DNA of 64,000 nucleotides from Anisus vortex (Eukaryota > Mollusca > Gastropoda > Planorbidae). The position numbers were made by a program, and so were the translations under genes. The stretch spans positions 34,331,299 to 34,395,298 of the forward strand of contig OX421498.1 of the NCBI GenBank assembly GCA_949126835.1, written 5' to 3'. Shown here in pieces: positions 15,201 to 25,534 of the stretch (within the stretch, counting starts at the first letter, position 1; every line of letters begins with the position of its first letter). The notes beneath the pieces were generated by a model. It ran no database searches. It saw only the letters and a program-made list of their open reading frames with translations, and was not told where the DNA came from.

Positions 15201-18200
15201 CAATATTCCCTGGAAGCAAATGAACAGTTAATATCTAAAACACGTAAATAGCGTACATAGATGATAACCCAAGCGTTTCGACCTAATGGTTGAACCCCAG
15301 GACTACTCCCGAAGCCTCTTGATCAAACTTTAAAACCCCAGTGCCGTTAACCATGTCTGACTGACCCGTTCTGCCAGGAACTTCCCAAGAGAGTTGTTCT
15401 TTCTTCTGTCGTCCAGCTCTTGCTTCCTCACGCCGATGATCTTCTCGAAGTGGGCGTTGACAATTTTCAGCTCCTCATTCAGCGGGCCGAGTTGAGTCTG
15501 AAATTTTTAATGGAGTTGTAAAATTGATCTAATAATAAATACGTTTTAACAACAAAAAAAACTGTTGTTATATAAAGATATGTACTGCTTTGAACTGTCT
15601 GAATTATCACATTTCTATTATGTTTAAAAAGATGAATAGAATTGTTGCATTTCCGGACTATCAACATCGAAGGTTATATAAGGCCTTTTTGTTAGCGTTG
15701 TTGTCCTGTTTTCCATGTATCTATTTTAGTTTTCTTATATCGTTAAATTCTGTAGTAGGCCTACAGTTGAATGTCTTTACCGTAATATAGTTTATTAGAG
15801 TATATGTTTTGGTTTAATTTTGCTGAAAATTTCCTGAAGAGTTCTACAGTAATAGTATTTATGTCGTTTTTCACAAAATGTATAGCATTCCAATTAAATG
15901 TGTGAAACTGCTAGGATGACATTGCAGAAAGCACACATTGGGGCCGTTTCTCGTTTTAAGAGAAAGTAATGTGTTAGTTGTGTATGTCCTGTATGTAGTC
16001 TACAGAGAATAACTTCTTCCTTACGATTATAAAGATGAAAAATAAAACGAACAAGGAAATACAGTACACAATAACGCAAGTAACAATGAGTTTCCGACCA
16101 AACGGGACACTACCCTGTACTTGGCCGCAAAAGCAAAATGTCGGACATTTTATAAAATTTAAACCCGAGTTTCACGGGACACGGGGGGCAGAAACACGTA
16201 CGACTGGCGTTCCGAGGTTTCTGGGTTCGAAACCTGGTAAAAGCTAGGATTTGTTTCCGGGACTAGAGGGTGTCCCTGAGTCTACCCAGCTCGGATGGGT
16301 ACCTGACATTAATTGGGGGAAAGTGAAGGCGGCTGGGCGTTGTGATGGCCACACATCCCCTAGTACGCCGTGGCCACAGAAACTGGTGAACGATGCTTCA
16401 TCGGCCCTACGATCAATTTGGTCCGACGGACCGATCAACTTTACCCGAGTTTCGCTCCTGCACTCAAAATAAGACTGTCCGTGACAGTGCCCTCACATGG
16501 AAGGGGGGGGGGCAAAGGGGGACATATGCCCGGCGGCGGCACATAAGCTTGTAAAGGCACTGTGTCGGTGTATTTTATTATATATAATAATATATGATAA
16601 TCAAGTGTAAACCATTTTATTATAAATGTCAATGTAAAACGTCAATGTAAAACGTCAATGTGAAACGTCAATGTAAAACGTCAATATAAAACGTCAATGT
16701 GAAACGTCAATGTAAAACGTCAATGTAAAACGTCAATGTAAAACGTCAATGTGAAACGTCAGATGTTTCTAGAACAGCCTGCATTACCTCTTCAATGTCC
16801 AGAAAGCGCAAGGCACCGGCTTTCAGCTCCAGAAAATCACTCACTTCCTTTTTCCTCTCGACTATCTTGTTCTCAATCTCTTTGATCTTAAACGGATACT
16901 CCATCAAATTCTGGACGAGACGAGGAGCGAGGGGGGGGGGGAATAAAAACAAAACAATTAAATGAAATTATTATGCATTATGTTAATTGAAGCTTGACAT
17001 TTTGTGGTGTGTGCTTCTTTCAATGACATGCAAAACAATAACAACAAAAATAAGACACTGGAAAAATGTGTGTGACAGCAACATATTTTGATTCTTGGAA
17101 TAATGGGTGAATATAAAATAAAATGTAAACAAAGATTGAGAGATTGATGCTTAGATAGATGAATGAACATTATATATATATAGATGGATTGACAGATAGA
17201 TAGACAGACGTATAGACATATACATAGATGGATTAACGGATACATTTGTGGGTAGATTGAAAACTCAATAAATATTATTTACAGATGAATAGACAAATGG
17301 GTACACAGATAGACTGATAGATATATAGATAAATATATAGATAAAAAGATAGGTAAATAGATAGATAAATAGATAGATAAATAGATAGATAAATAGATAG
17401 ATAAATAGATGGGTAGATTGATTAATAGAGTTTTAGCTTGGCTACCTACCTTGTCCAGTTCAGCAAGAACCTTCTGTAGGTTGTTGTAGACCAGCTTGGC
17501 AGAAATGAGCCTGTTCTTGCATTCCTCAACTCTGACCTGCCGGCTTAAGAAGGTCTGAGAACATTCAGAAGAAGAGAAAAATCAACATTGGGAGAAAGAA
17601 AGCAATTGGATTGACCATACGAAACTATTCGATTGCGTTCTATCGGCTCTACTATTTAACGTCTGTAACAGCAAAGGGGAAAACTAAATGTGATTCATCA
17701 AATACTTATGATTGGCATTATTCATATTTGTAATAAGACCTGATCAACGAGTTGTTCCCCAGTCTGTAGGTCAAAAACCATTCCCTCACTGTCCCAATGG
17801 TATAAGCCTCCGGGGGTCCTCATCTGGCCAGAGTTACGCTCCTTCATTGGTCATACCTCCCACCGATCTTTCGAAGCACCATCCACTTCAGGTGCGAGAG
17901 TAGAGATCTTTGGCCAGGAACGTAGGAACGGGAAGACCGGCCCTTTGCAAAGCATGCCAACCCACGGCAAGCCTATAGGATTACGTCGTGTATTGGATCT
18001 GTGTGTATTTAAAGTGGCTCCAGTGATCACTAACGCCGTTCTCACTCTCTCCCCCCCCCCAACCTCCGCGATATTCTTGTATGCGGAACGTCATAATATA
18101 GAACATTTGGTCTTCAACGTGATACGCGCGCGTAGGCTTGTATACTTGCAATGTTGCCTGCAATAGTTGTGTTGTTGTTTTTATTACGTTTAACACGGGA

Positions 18201-21200
18201 GCTTACCGCACTCAAAAAGTAGTACAAGATCGCAAATGCTCGCCATCTGTGGCATGTGAATATCATCAACGTGTTCATTTGTGTCAATGCTTATGTGCAA
18301 GGGCCGAGAAAAGAGGGGGTAGGCTGGATTTGCAGCTGGGACAATAATACTAAGGCCCCATGAAGTTCAAAGCAAACCCGTGAAGAGAGAACACTGACAT
18401 TAGCTCCCCCCCCCCCCGCCCCACATCTTTAGCTTTAGAAGGGCCGTAATGAGAGCCATGCTGCAGCATATTGTAACTCTCTCGGCGAACCTACTTGTGT
18501 GTTAACTTATGCGGTTTCTTTTTGCATGTATCCCTTTAAGTGTGTGTGTATTTCACTGTGTGTTGTCGTCTGCGTTTTTACTTGCGCGCGCGCGTGTGTG
18601 TTTGAGTGTGTGCATTTTACCTCGCATTCCTGATGGAACTCCTCCTCTGAGCGGACTTTCTCCTCCACGGCCCTGGCCAGCTCCTCCTCCTGGTACTTCT
18701 TGAGGTACTCCCGCTGTTCCCTCTTGTAGTCCTGCTTCATCAGCCTCTTGCCGTACTTGAACAGCTTGTTGTCATTTTTCACAATGGACGTCTGGCACGC
18801 ATCGCAAAGCAATATACAAAATACAATGTACTACATGCCAGTGGCGTAGCTAGGGGAGGGGGAGGGGGGTCCAAATTCGAAAATCCCCCCGGGCCCATAC
18901 TTGAGGAAGGCCTCCAAAGGAGTGTATTTATTTATTTTTCTTATGTTTTAATGTCGAATGTCAAAATGCAGGGGCCCCTAAAGAGGCCAAGCCCCCCGGA
19001 CCCCCAAATCCCTAACAACGGCTCTGCTACATGCATGCTTACATACTTTTTCATAGCCCTAACGCTTCAAGACATAAAGCGAGTTTAGCTTTATTGTTAA
19101 AAAATAAAATTTTCAGAATTGTTTTGAGCGTATGTAAATTGTCATACACAATAACATATTTGCTGTTTATCATCTCCCTTGTATCTTGTAACAAGTTTGT
19201 AATCTGTCACATTTGCATTCGCCTACTTTTGCGATTCTATAAATCACAGTTTTTAACCCAACTCTTAATATCTTTTTGATTTCAGAATGAATAAAAACAA
19301 AAGTTAATTTCTCAAACGATAAATGGACAAAATCCCGTACCGTCAGGTCGCACTTCATCATCGGCAGCTTTTCACTGTTGGGTCGACTTTCAAATATCTT
19401 TGTGTTGATAGCTCTAGTCATCTGCAGTGGCAGTGGTGGTAGGTGAAGCAAATTTCATTGGCGTAGCGCATGGGATAATAAACAACAGCAAATCAACAAC
19501 TGTACAACTACAACACCAACAAACCAAATTCAGCCAAATATGTCGTGCTCTTTCGAGTCATTATTTCTTATCGTATCTTAACCCTTACAGTCCCGGGCGC
19601 GTATATAGCGGAACTGAAGGCTGCATAGATAGAAGTAGGTCGGTACGGGAAGGGTTAATTATCTTATCATTATTCCGTGCTTAGTCCCACACTACTTAGT
19701 CTTAAGTCCCTTATAACGTAGATGTCTAGTCTTGCATTATTAAGCCTCAAGTAGAGGCAAACCGAAAATTTGGTTTTGGTTTCGGTTTCGGCGCCGAAAG
19801 TAGGCAAATGCCCCTATTCGGCGTAGTTTCATTTGCGGGCGAAACTAAAAAAGTTGTATTTCGGTTTGCTTTCGGTTTCGGTCGAAACTGATATTGACTT
19901 TCAGTTATCAGCCGAATATCTGTTTTAACTTTCAAAATTCAGACTGCAAGGCTAGTGCTGCATCTATTATTCTGCTTCTTGATAAAATGATATAAAATAT
20001 ATAATAAATATATATAAAACTGTATAATACATGTTCTATTGTTAACCTAAATAAAGTACCCATGAACTAGTTAATAGTTCAAAAATATGTGCAATATTAT
20101 TACATCTTTTGTTTGGAATTTCGGATTATCTTTCGGTTTCGGTCGAAGGTGTAAACTTTCTGTTTCTGCTTCGGTTGTGGCCGACGGTCAAATTATAACT
20201 TTCAGTTTGGTTTCGTTTTCGGCTGAAACCCAAAATTTGGTTTCAGTCGTCCTCTAGTCTTAAGTCTCTTATAAATTTGCTGTCCAGTCTTACATTATTC
20301 TGTCTCCGAGTCATAAACCGCAGGCAGTCGTTGCCAATGCGCAGTGCGTTCCGTTTCTCCCTGTTTCCGGTAAGGACACGCTCCATTTCATCCACGTAGA
20401 CCTTTCTGTCAATTTCTGAAGGGAATTATTGTAAAAAAAATATTTAACACCCAATATATTTAACACAAATATTAATCTTGATTGTCTGTGCGCTATTAAA
20501 TTTTACATTTAATCACGACAAGAGCGAGAGAAGAAAGAAGTAGAAACGGCTCACCACCAAAAGAAGAAAGAACAAAGAAGTAGAAACGGCTCACCACCAA
20601 AAGAAGAAAGAACAAAGAAGTAGAAACGGCTCACCACCAAAAGAAGAAAGAAGTAGAAACGGCTCACCACCAAAAGAAGAAAGAAGAAAGAAGTAGAAAC
20701 GGCTCACCACCAAAAGAAGAAAGAAGTAGAAACGACTCACCACCAAAAGAAGAAAGAAGAAAGAAGTAGAAACGGCTCACCACCAAAAGAAGAAAGAACA
20801 AAGAAGTAGAAACGGCTCACCACCAAAAGAAGAAAGAACAAAGAAGTAGAAACGGCTCACCACCAAAAGAAGAAAGAAGTAGAAACGGCTCACCACCAAA
20901 AGAAGAAAGAAGAAAGAAGTAGAAACGGCTTACCACCAAAAGAAGAAAGAAGAAAGAACAAAGAAGTAGAAACGGCTCACCACCAAAAGAAGAAAGAACA
21001 AAGAAGTAGAAACGGCTCACCACCAAAAGAAGAAAGAACAAAGAAGTAGAAACGGCTCACCACCAAAAGAAGAAAGAACAAAGAAGTAGAAACGGCTCAC
21101 CACCAAAAGAAGAAAGAAGTAGAAACGGCTCACCACCAAAAGAAGAAAGAACAAAGAAGTAGAAACGGCTCACCACCAAAAGAAGAAAGAAGTAGAAACG

Positions 21201-24200
21201 GCTCACCACCAAAAGAAGAAAGAACAAAGAAGTAGAAACGGCTCACCACCAAAAGAAGAAAGAACAAAGAAGTAGAAACGGCTCACCACCAAAAGAAGAA
21301 AGAAGAAAGAAGTAGAAACGGCTCACCACCAAAAGAAGAAAGAACAAAGAATTAGAAACGGCTCACCACCAAAAGAAGAAAGAAGTAGAAACGGCTCACC
21401 ACCAAAAGAAGAAAGAAGTAGAAACGGCTCACCACCAAAAGAAGAAAGAAGTAGAAACGGCTCACCACCAAAAGAAGAAAGAAGAAAGAAGTAGAAACGG
21501 CTCACCACCAAAAGAAGAAAGAAGAAAGAAGTAGAAACGGCTCACCACCAAAAGAAGAAAGAAGTAGAAACGGCTCACCACCAAAAGCAGAAAGAACAAA
21601 GAAGTAGAAACGGCTCACCACCAAAAGAAGAAAGAAGAAAGAAGTAGAAACGGCTCACCACCAAAAGAAGAAAGAAGTAGAAACGGCTCACCACCAAAAG
21701 CAGAAAGAAGAAAGAAGTAGAAACGGCTCACCACCAAAAGAAGAAAGAAGAAAGAAGTAGAAACGGCTCACCACCAAAAGAAGAAAGAACAAAGAAGTAG
21801 AAACGGCTCACCACCAAAAGAAGAAAGAAGTAGAAACGGCTCACCACCAAAAGAAGAAAGAAGTAGAAACGGCTCACCACCAAAAAAAGAAAGAAGTAGA
21901 AACGGCTCACCACCAAAAGAAGAAAGAAGGAAGAAATAGAAACGGCTCACCACCAAAAGAAGAAAGAAGAAAGAAGTAGAAACGGCTCACCACCAAAAGA
22001 AGAAAGAAGTAGAAACGGCTCACCACCAAAAGAAGAAAGAAGAAGGAAGTAGAAACGGCTCACCACCAAAAGAAGAAAGAACAAAGAAGTAGAAACGGCT
22101 CACCACCAAAAGAAGAAAGAACAAAGAAGTAGAAACGGCTCACCACCAAAAGAAGAAAGAAGAAAGAAGTAGAAACGGCTCACCACCAAAAGAAGAAAGA
22201 AGAAAGAAGTAGAAACGGCTCACCACCAAAAGAAGAAAGAAGAAGGAAGTAGAAACGGCTCACCACCAAAAGAAGAAAGAACAAAGAAGTAGAAACGGCT
22301 CACCACCAAAAGAAGAAAGAAGAAAGAAGTAGAAACGGCTCACCACCAAAAGAAGAAAGAAGAAAGAAGTAGAAACGGCTCACCACCAAAAGAAGAAAGA
22401 ACAAAGAAGTAGAAACGGCTCACCACCAAAAGAAGAAAGAAGAAAGAAGTAGAAACGGCTCACCACCAAAAGAAGAAAGAAGTAGAAACGGCTCACCACC
22501 AAAAGAAGAAAGAAGAAAGAAGTAAAAACGGCTTACCACCAAAAGAAGAAAGAAGTAGAAACGGCTCACCACCAAAAGAAGAAAGAAGAAAGAAGTAGAA
22601 ACGGCTCACCACCAAAAGAAGAAAGAAGTAGAAACGGCTCACCACCAAAAGAAGAAAGAAGAAAGAAGTAGAAACGGCTCACCACCAAAAGAAGAAAGAA
22701 CAAAGAAGTAGAAACGGCTCACCACCAAAAGAAGAAAGAACAAAGAAGTAGAAACGGCTCACCACCAAAAGAAGAAAGAAGTAGAAACGGCTCACCACCA
22801 AAAGAAGAAAGAACTAAGAAGTAGAAACGGCTCACCACCAAAAGAAGAAAGAAGTAGAAACGGCTCACCACCAAAAGAAGAAAGAACAAAGAAGTAGAAA
22901 CGGCTCACCACCAAAAGAAGAAAGAACAAAGAAGTAGAAACGGCTCACCACCAAAAGAAGAAAGAAGAAAGAAGTAGAAACGGCTCACCACCAAAAGAAG
23001 AAAGAAGTAGAAACGGCTCACCACCAAAAGAAGAAAGAAGTAGAAACGGCTCACCACCAAAAGAAGAAAGAAGTAGAAACGGCTCACCACCAAAAGAAGA
23101 AAGAAGAAAGAAGTAGAAACGGCTCACCACCAAAAGAAGAAAGAAGAAAGAAGTAGAAACGGCTCACCACCAAAAGAAGAAAGAAGTAGAAACGGCTCAC
23201 CACCAAAAGCAGAAAGAAGAAAGAAGTAGAAACGGCTCACCACCAAAAGAAGAAAGAACAAAGAAGTAGAAACGGCTCACCACCAAAAGAAGAAAGAAGT
23301 AGAAACGGCTCACCACCAAAAGAAGAAAGAAGTAGAAACGGCTCACCACCAAAAGAAGGAAGAAGTAGAAACGGCTCACCACCAAAAGAAGGAAGAAGGA
23401 AGAAGTAGAAACGGCTCACCACCAAAAGAAGAAAGAAGAAAGAAATAGAAACGGCTCACCACCAAAAGAAGAAAGAAGAAAGAAGTAGAAACGGCTCACC
23501 ACCAAAAGAAGAAAGAAGTAGAAACAACTCACCACCAAAAGAAGAAAGAAGAAGGAAGTAGAAACGGCTCACCACCAAAAGAAGAAAGAACAAAGAAGTA
23601 GAAACGGCTCACCACCAAAAGAAGAAAGAACAAAGAAGTAGAAACGGCTCACCACCAAATAAAGAAAGAACAAAGAAGTAGAAACGGCTCACCACCAAAA
23701 GAAGAAAGAAGAAAGAAGTAGAAACGGCTCACCACCAAAAGAAGAAAGAAGAAAGAAGTAGAAACGGCTCACCACCAAAAGAAGAAAGAAGAAAGAAGTA
23801 GAAACGGCTCACCACCAAAAGAAGAAAGAACAAAGAAGTAGAAACGGCTCACCACCAAAAGAAGAAAGAACAAAGAAGTAGAAACGGCTTACCACCAAAA
23901 GAAGAAAGAAGTAGAAACGGCTCACCACCAAAAGAAGAAAGAACAAAGAAGTAGAAACGGCTCACCACCAAAAGAAGAAAGAAGAAAGAAGTAGAAACGG
24001 CTCACCACCAAAAGAAGAAAGAACAAAGAAGTAGAAACGGCTCACCACCAAAAGAAGAAAGAACAAAGAAGTAGAAACGGCTCACCACCAAAAGAAGAAA
24101 GAACAAAGAAGTAGAAACGGCTCACCACCAAAAGAAGAAAGAAGAAAGAAGTAGAAACGGCTCACCACCAAAAGAAGAAAGAAGAAAGAAGTAGAAACGG

Positions 24201-25488
24201 CTCACCACCAAAAGAAGAAAGAACAAAGAAGTAGAAACGGCTCACCACCAAAAGAAGAAAGAACAAAGAAGTAGAAACGGCTCACCACCAAAAGAAGAAA
24301 GAAGTAGAAACGGCTCACCACCAAAAGAAGAAAGAAGAAAGAAGTAGAAACGGCTCACCACCAAAAGAAGAAAGAAGTAGAAACGACTCACCACCAAAAG
24401 AAGAAAGAAGTAGAAACGGCTCACCACCAAAAGAAGAAAGAAGTAGAAACGGCTCACCACCAAAAGAAGAAAGAAGAAAGAAATAGAAACGGCTCACCAC
24501 CAAAAGAAGAAAGAAGAAAGAAGTAGAAACGGCTCACCACCAAAAGAAGAAAGAAGTAGAAACGGCTCACCACCAAAAGAAGAAAGAAGTAGAAACGGCT
24601 CACCACCAAAAGAAGAAAGAAGAAAGAAGTAGAAACGGCTCACCACCAAAAGAAGAAAGAAGTAGAAACGGCTCACCACCAAAAGAAGAAAGAAGAAAGA
24701 AGTAGAAACGGCTCACCACCAAAAGAAGAAAGAACAAAGAAGTAGAAACGGCTCACCACCAAAAGAAGAAAGAACAAAGAAGTAAAAACTTTTTAATTGA
24801 AATACTGAACAAGTTGCAGATTAATGTGCAATCAATAATGGTAGGCTACAGTCTGCCAAATCCTTGAGAGAAACTGAAATGTCAGGCGCCATTAGAAATA
24901 AAAATGGAAACAGGGCCAGACAATTAGTACGGAAATCCAAATGCAAGCGCTGCAGATGGAGCCGAAAAGCAGACTTGGCGACGGTGTACTACATCTTATA
25001 CATTACAGACGCTCCTTCTTTAAAGAAGATTTTTGCGTCCTACTCAATATCCGTAGTCCGAGACTAGTCTTGCATTTTTATTAATGTTTTAAATGATGCT
25101 AAGTTACCGGTTTTTCTGGTTTGTTCAACCAACCCATTCCATGCCCAAACGCCACTCGGAAAGAAAGAGTACTTTTATGCATTTGTTCTCGCATAAGTGA
25201 TAAGGAAAGTGTACATAGAGAAATCCAACGGTGCATGCAAAACATGGAATCAAGTCTCGTGCATGGACAGAGGACGTATGATCTTCAATCAGCTAACAAG
25301 AAGAGTCATTCAGGCTAGCGATTTGCAGGATTTAAGAGTGGATGGAATTTTTAAAGAAAATGAAAACCTTAATTTGTGAACGTTTCGAAGGAATGTTTTT
25401 CCGGGACTTACTTTTAATGCGGATCTTTTCCCGCAGGACTGCAACGTCCAGGCTTTCCTTCTTGTTGTGCATCATTTTCTGAGATTGG
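5846..25488 (-). CDS. Coiled-coil-rich protein gene (13 exons, 5' end outside window)
   Basis: Exons in coding order are 25488-25412, 20415-20294, 19421-19341, 18791-18621, 17554-17450, 16910-16788, 15497-15366, 13805-13713, 9604-9443, 8487-8338, 6818-6696 and 6037-5846, each with AG acceptor and GT donor. After the first exon (phase 1) every junction is phase 0. One acceptor, at about 8487, is ambiguous. Together they encode about 509 residues ending at a stop codon. The protein is very rich in Lys, Glu, Arg, Leu and Gln with long helix-like runs, for example KREQREYLKKYQEEELARAV, and few prolines, which fits an extended coiled coil. No enzyme motif, signal peptide or membrane segment is visible. 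I do not recognise the family. Coiled-coil proteins with this many phase-0 exons are often ciliary or axonemal, but that is only a guess from style. Upstream exons must exist because the first visible exon has an acceptor. Confidence 0.85.
6264..6400 (-). pseudogene. Family A LINE 3' fragment, reverse, short
   Basis: Only the last ~135 bp of the family (cagacgctccttctataaag to tggtttgttcagga), in an intron of the coiled-coil gene. Confidence 0.6.
6696..6818 (-). CDS. Coiled-coil gene exon (ENNIYKGDLIED...)
   Basis: A 123-bp phase-0 exon of 41 codons between aactag and gtgagt: ENNIYKGDLIEDARNFIIKL, then a basic segment ending VGRVKPLM. Confidence 0.8.
7372..8087. mobile_element. Solo LTR, copy 1
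   Basis: A 716-bp repeat that starts TGTCATGTATATTG and ends GGATTGTGGACGTAACA, the TG...CA ends of an LTR, with cagt on both sides (7368-7371 and 8088-8091) as a 4-bp target duplication. A near-identical copy lies at 37491-38193. There is no internal retrotransposon sequence, so it is a solo LTR left by recombination. It is in an intron of the coiled-coil gene, about 250 bp from an exon. Confidence 0.8.
8338..8487 (-). CDS. Coiled-coil gene exon (LQESLKAEKGER...)
   Basis: About 50 codons ending at donor gtaagt; encodes LQESLKAEKGERERFDGLEL and ends FEKLRPIKVAD. The acceptor is uncertain. AGs lie at three positions; those giving exon ends at 8487 or 8481 keep phase 0, while the first AG after the pyrimidine tract would not. 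Confidence 0.75.
9443..9604 (-). CDS. Coiled-coil gene exon (FVVDCILDQDDV...)
   Basis: A 162-bp phase-0 exon of 54 codons between ttcatag and gtgact. It contains NEKEVKMLENEILRADLARL, a regular leucine-containing helix. It is clearly more GC-rich than the surrounding AT-rich intron. Confidence 0.85.
11275..11345. mobile_element. hAT-family end fragment
   Basis: gaaaatcactctgcgtgcca and aggttgccaacctctgg repeat the terminal motifs of the MITE at 25535. Intron of the coiled-coil gene. Confidence 0.45.
12180..12216. repeat. (GA)n microsatellite
   Basis: About 16 ga units in a coiled-coil gene intron, followed by mixed purines. Confidence 0.9.
12709..12897. mobile_element. hAT-type MITE, second copy of the cagtggcgtagc family
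   Basis: A 189-bp element about 85-90% like the one at 18839. Inverted ends CAGTGGCGTAGCTAGGG and CCCTTGCAACGGCACTG; flanks gcaacaca and ccaacaca match at 7 of 8 bases. Confidence 0.85.
13085..13222 (-). mobile_element. SINE head fragment, diverged
   Basis: Reverse: B box gggttcgaatcctag, then a changed body up to agagctggttagactaagga. Only the head half is recognisable. Confidence 0.5.
13335..13690. repeat. Degenerate ~20-bp repeat (aaaggtcatgacaattttga)
   Basis: About 17 units, strongly diverged, just downstream of a coiled-coil gene exon in the intron. Confidence 0.85.
13713..13805 (-). CDS. Coiled-coil gene exon (EMKIKARNKALV...)
   Basis: A 93-bp exon of 31 codons, EMKIKARNKALVNAHDMLLS then LMDAMLVSDIK. 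Of two nearby AGs, the one giving phase 0 (atatccag) matches the preceding exon; the other would put a stop in frame. Confidence 0.8.
13862..14100 (+). mobile_element. tRNA-derived SINE copy
   Basis: A tRNA-like head (gggccgagtggcagagcg, then a degraded B box gagttcgtatcc) followed by the family body: cctgggtctagccagctt, ggtgggtgcctgacatt, gcggctg and cgctgcttcaccggccc. Confidence 0.75.
14822..14962 (+). mobile_element. SINE tail fragment, diverged
   Basis: aaaggccgctacgg, ctgaccacacattccttagt, gtgaacgctgcttcat and aaattggtctgttac match the body end of the SINE family. Confidence 0.55.
15366..15497 (-). CDS. Coiled-coil gene exon (TQLGPLNEELKI...)
   Basis: A 132-bp phase-0 exon of 44 codons between atttcag and gtcagt. 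It contains LNEELKIVNAHFEKIIGVRK and ends NNSLGKFLAER. Confidence 0.85.
16180..16445 (+). mobile_element. tRNA-derived SINE copy, well preserved
   Basis: B box gggttcgaaacctgg, then gagtctacccagctcggatg, ggtacctgacatt, gaaggcggctggg, atgcttcatcggcccta and the cggtcc end. Intron of the coiled-coil gene. Confidence 0.8.
16626..16762. repeat. 13-bp tandem repeat (aaacgtcaatgta)
   Basis: About 10 units, with variants tgtg and tata, ending 25 bp from the donor of a coiled-coil gene exon. Confidence 0.9.
16788..16910 (-). CDS. Coiled-coil gene exon (NLMEYPFKIKEI...)
   Basis: A 123-bp phase-0 exon of 41 codons between cgtccag and gtaatg. It contains IKEIENKIVERKKEVSDFLE. Immediately downstream in the intron lies the 13-bp tandem repeat at 16626-16762. 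Confidence 0.85.
17140..17425. repeat. Degenerate GATA/GATAAATA repeat
   Basis: gatagata and agataaatagat units in a coiled-coil gene intron, 25 bp from the next exon. Confidence 0.85.
17450..17554 (-). CDS. Coiled-coil gene exon (TFLSRQVRVEECK...)
   Basis: A 105-bp phase-0 exon of 35 codons between ttctcag and gtaggt. It encodes TFLSRQVRVEECKNRLISAK and ends LQKVLAELDK, with hydrophobic residues spaced as in heptads. Confidence 0.85.
17560..18600. other. Coiled-coil gene intron
   Basis: A GC-richer stretch at 17735-17990 looks unlike its surroundings and may be an unrecognised repeat. No exon in phase with the neighbours was found. Confidence 0.35.
18621..18791 (-). CDS. Coiled-coil gene exon, strongest helical segment
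   Basis: A 171-bp phase-0 exon of 57 codons between gtgccag and gtaaaa. The central part, MKQDYKREQREYLKKYQEEE, followed by a Glu/Arg-rich stretch is the clearest coiled-coil sequence in the gene. Confidence 0.85.
18839..19026. mobile_element. hAT-type MITE (cagtggcgtagc family), exact 8-bp duplication
   Basis: A 188-bp element with inverted ends CAGTGGCGTAGCTAGGG and CCCTAACAACGGCTCTG, flanked by ctacatgc at 18831-18838 and 19027-19034. An exact 8-bp duplication is the hAT signature. There is no coding capacity. It lies 47 bp upstream of a coiled-coil gene exon. Confidence 0.9.
19341..19421 (-). CDS. Coiled-coil gene exon (MTRAINTKIFES...)
   Basis: An 81-bp phase-0 exon between ctgcag and gtacgg, 27 codons, MTRAINTKIFESRPNSEKLP then MMKCDLT. 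It is the least coiled-coil-like exon and may be a break or hinge between helical segments. Confidence 0.75.
19745..20256. repeat. Dispersed-type element rich in ttcggtttcgg / ccgaaa
   Basis: About 510 bp whose ends are loosely inverted (tagaggcaaaccgaaaattt and aaatttggtttcagtcgtcctcta). It carries many ggtttcggt and gccgaaa motifs, giving local hairpin potential. Probably a non-autonomous DNA element; family not known. It is in a coiled-coil gene intron, 38 bp from an exon. Confidence 0.55.
20294..20415 (-). CDS. Coiled-coil gene exon (IDRKVYVDEMERV...)
   Basis: A 122-bp exon of 40 codons plus two leading bases, between cttcag and gtaaga. It encodes IDRKVYVDEMERVLTGNREK and then a segment ending in MTRRQNN. 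Its 3' side overlaps a ~52-bp sequence that recurs at about 19697-19750, described separately. Confidence 0.8.
20526..24786. repeat. 4.26-kb minisatellite of 33- and 40-bp units, intronic
   Basis: Roughly 110 units built on gaagaaagaag...tagaaacggctcaccaccaaaa. Three types alternate irregularly: 40 bp with aacaaag, 40 bp with aagaaag, and 33 bp lacking that segment. Rare variants are gactcacc, gcttacc, gcagaaag and actaag. Fixed parts are nearly identical, so the array is young or homogenised. It fills an intron of the coiled-coil gene. Short ORFs through it are repeat artefacts. Confidence 0.95.
25003..25212 (-). pseudogene. Family A LINE 3' fragment, reverse
   Basis: Same reverse 3' end as at 55965 and 60012 (cagacgctccttctttaaag, then tggtttgttcaacc and actcggaaagaaagagtact). 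Shorter than those copies. Confidence 0.65.
25412..25488 (-). CDS. Coiled-coil gene, most 5' visible exon
   Basis: A 77-bp exon between the acceptor ttgcag and the donor gtaagt. It encodes QSQKMMHNKKESLDVAVLRE followed by KIRIK. It ends with one base of a Lys codon that the next exon completes with aa, so the phases agree. The intron that follows is nearly 5 kb and holds the large minisatellite. Confidence 0.75.
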
Positions 25489-25534
25489 CTGCAACATTAG
25501 AGCAGAATACAAACAAACTTTAACTGCACTAAAC

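Noticed and set aside
20817..24682. Many 62-74-codon minus-strand frames (GGEPFLLLSSF repeats)
   Set aside because: They are translations of the intronic minisatellite.
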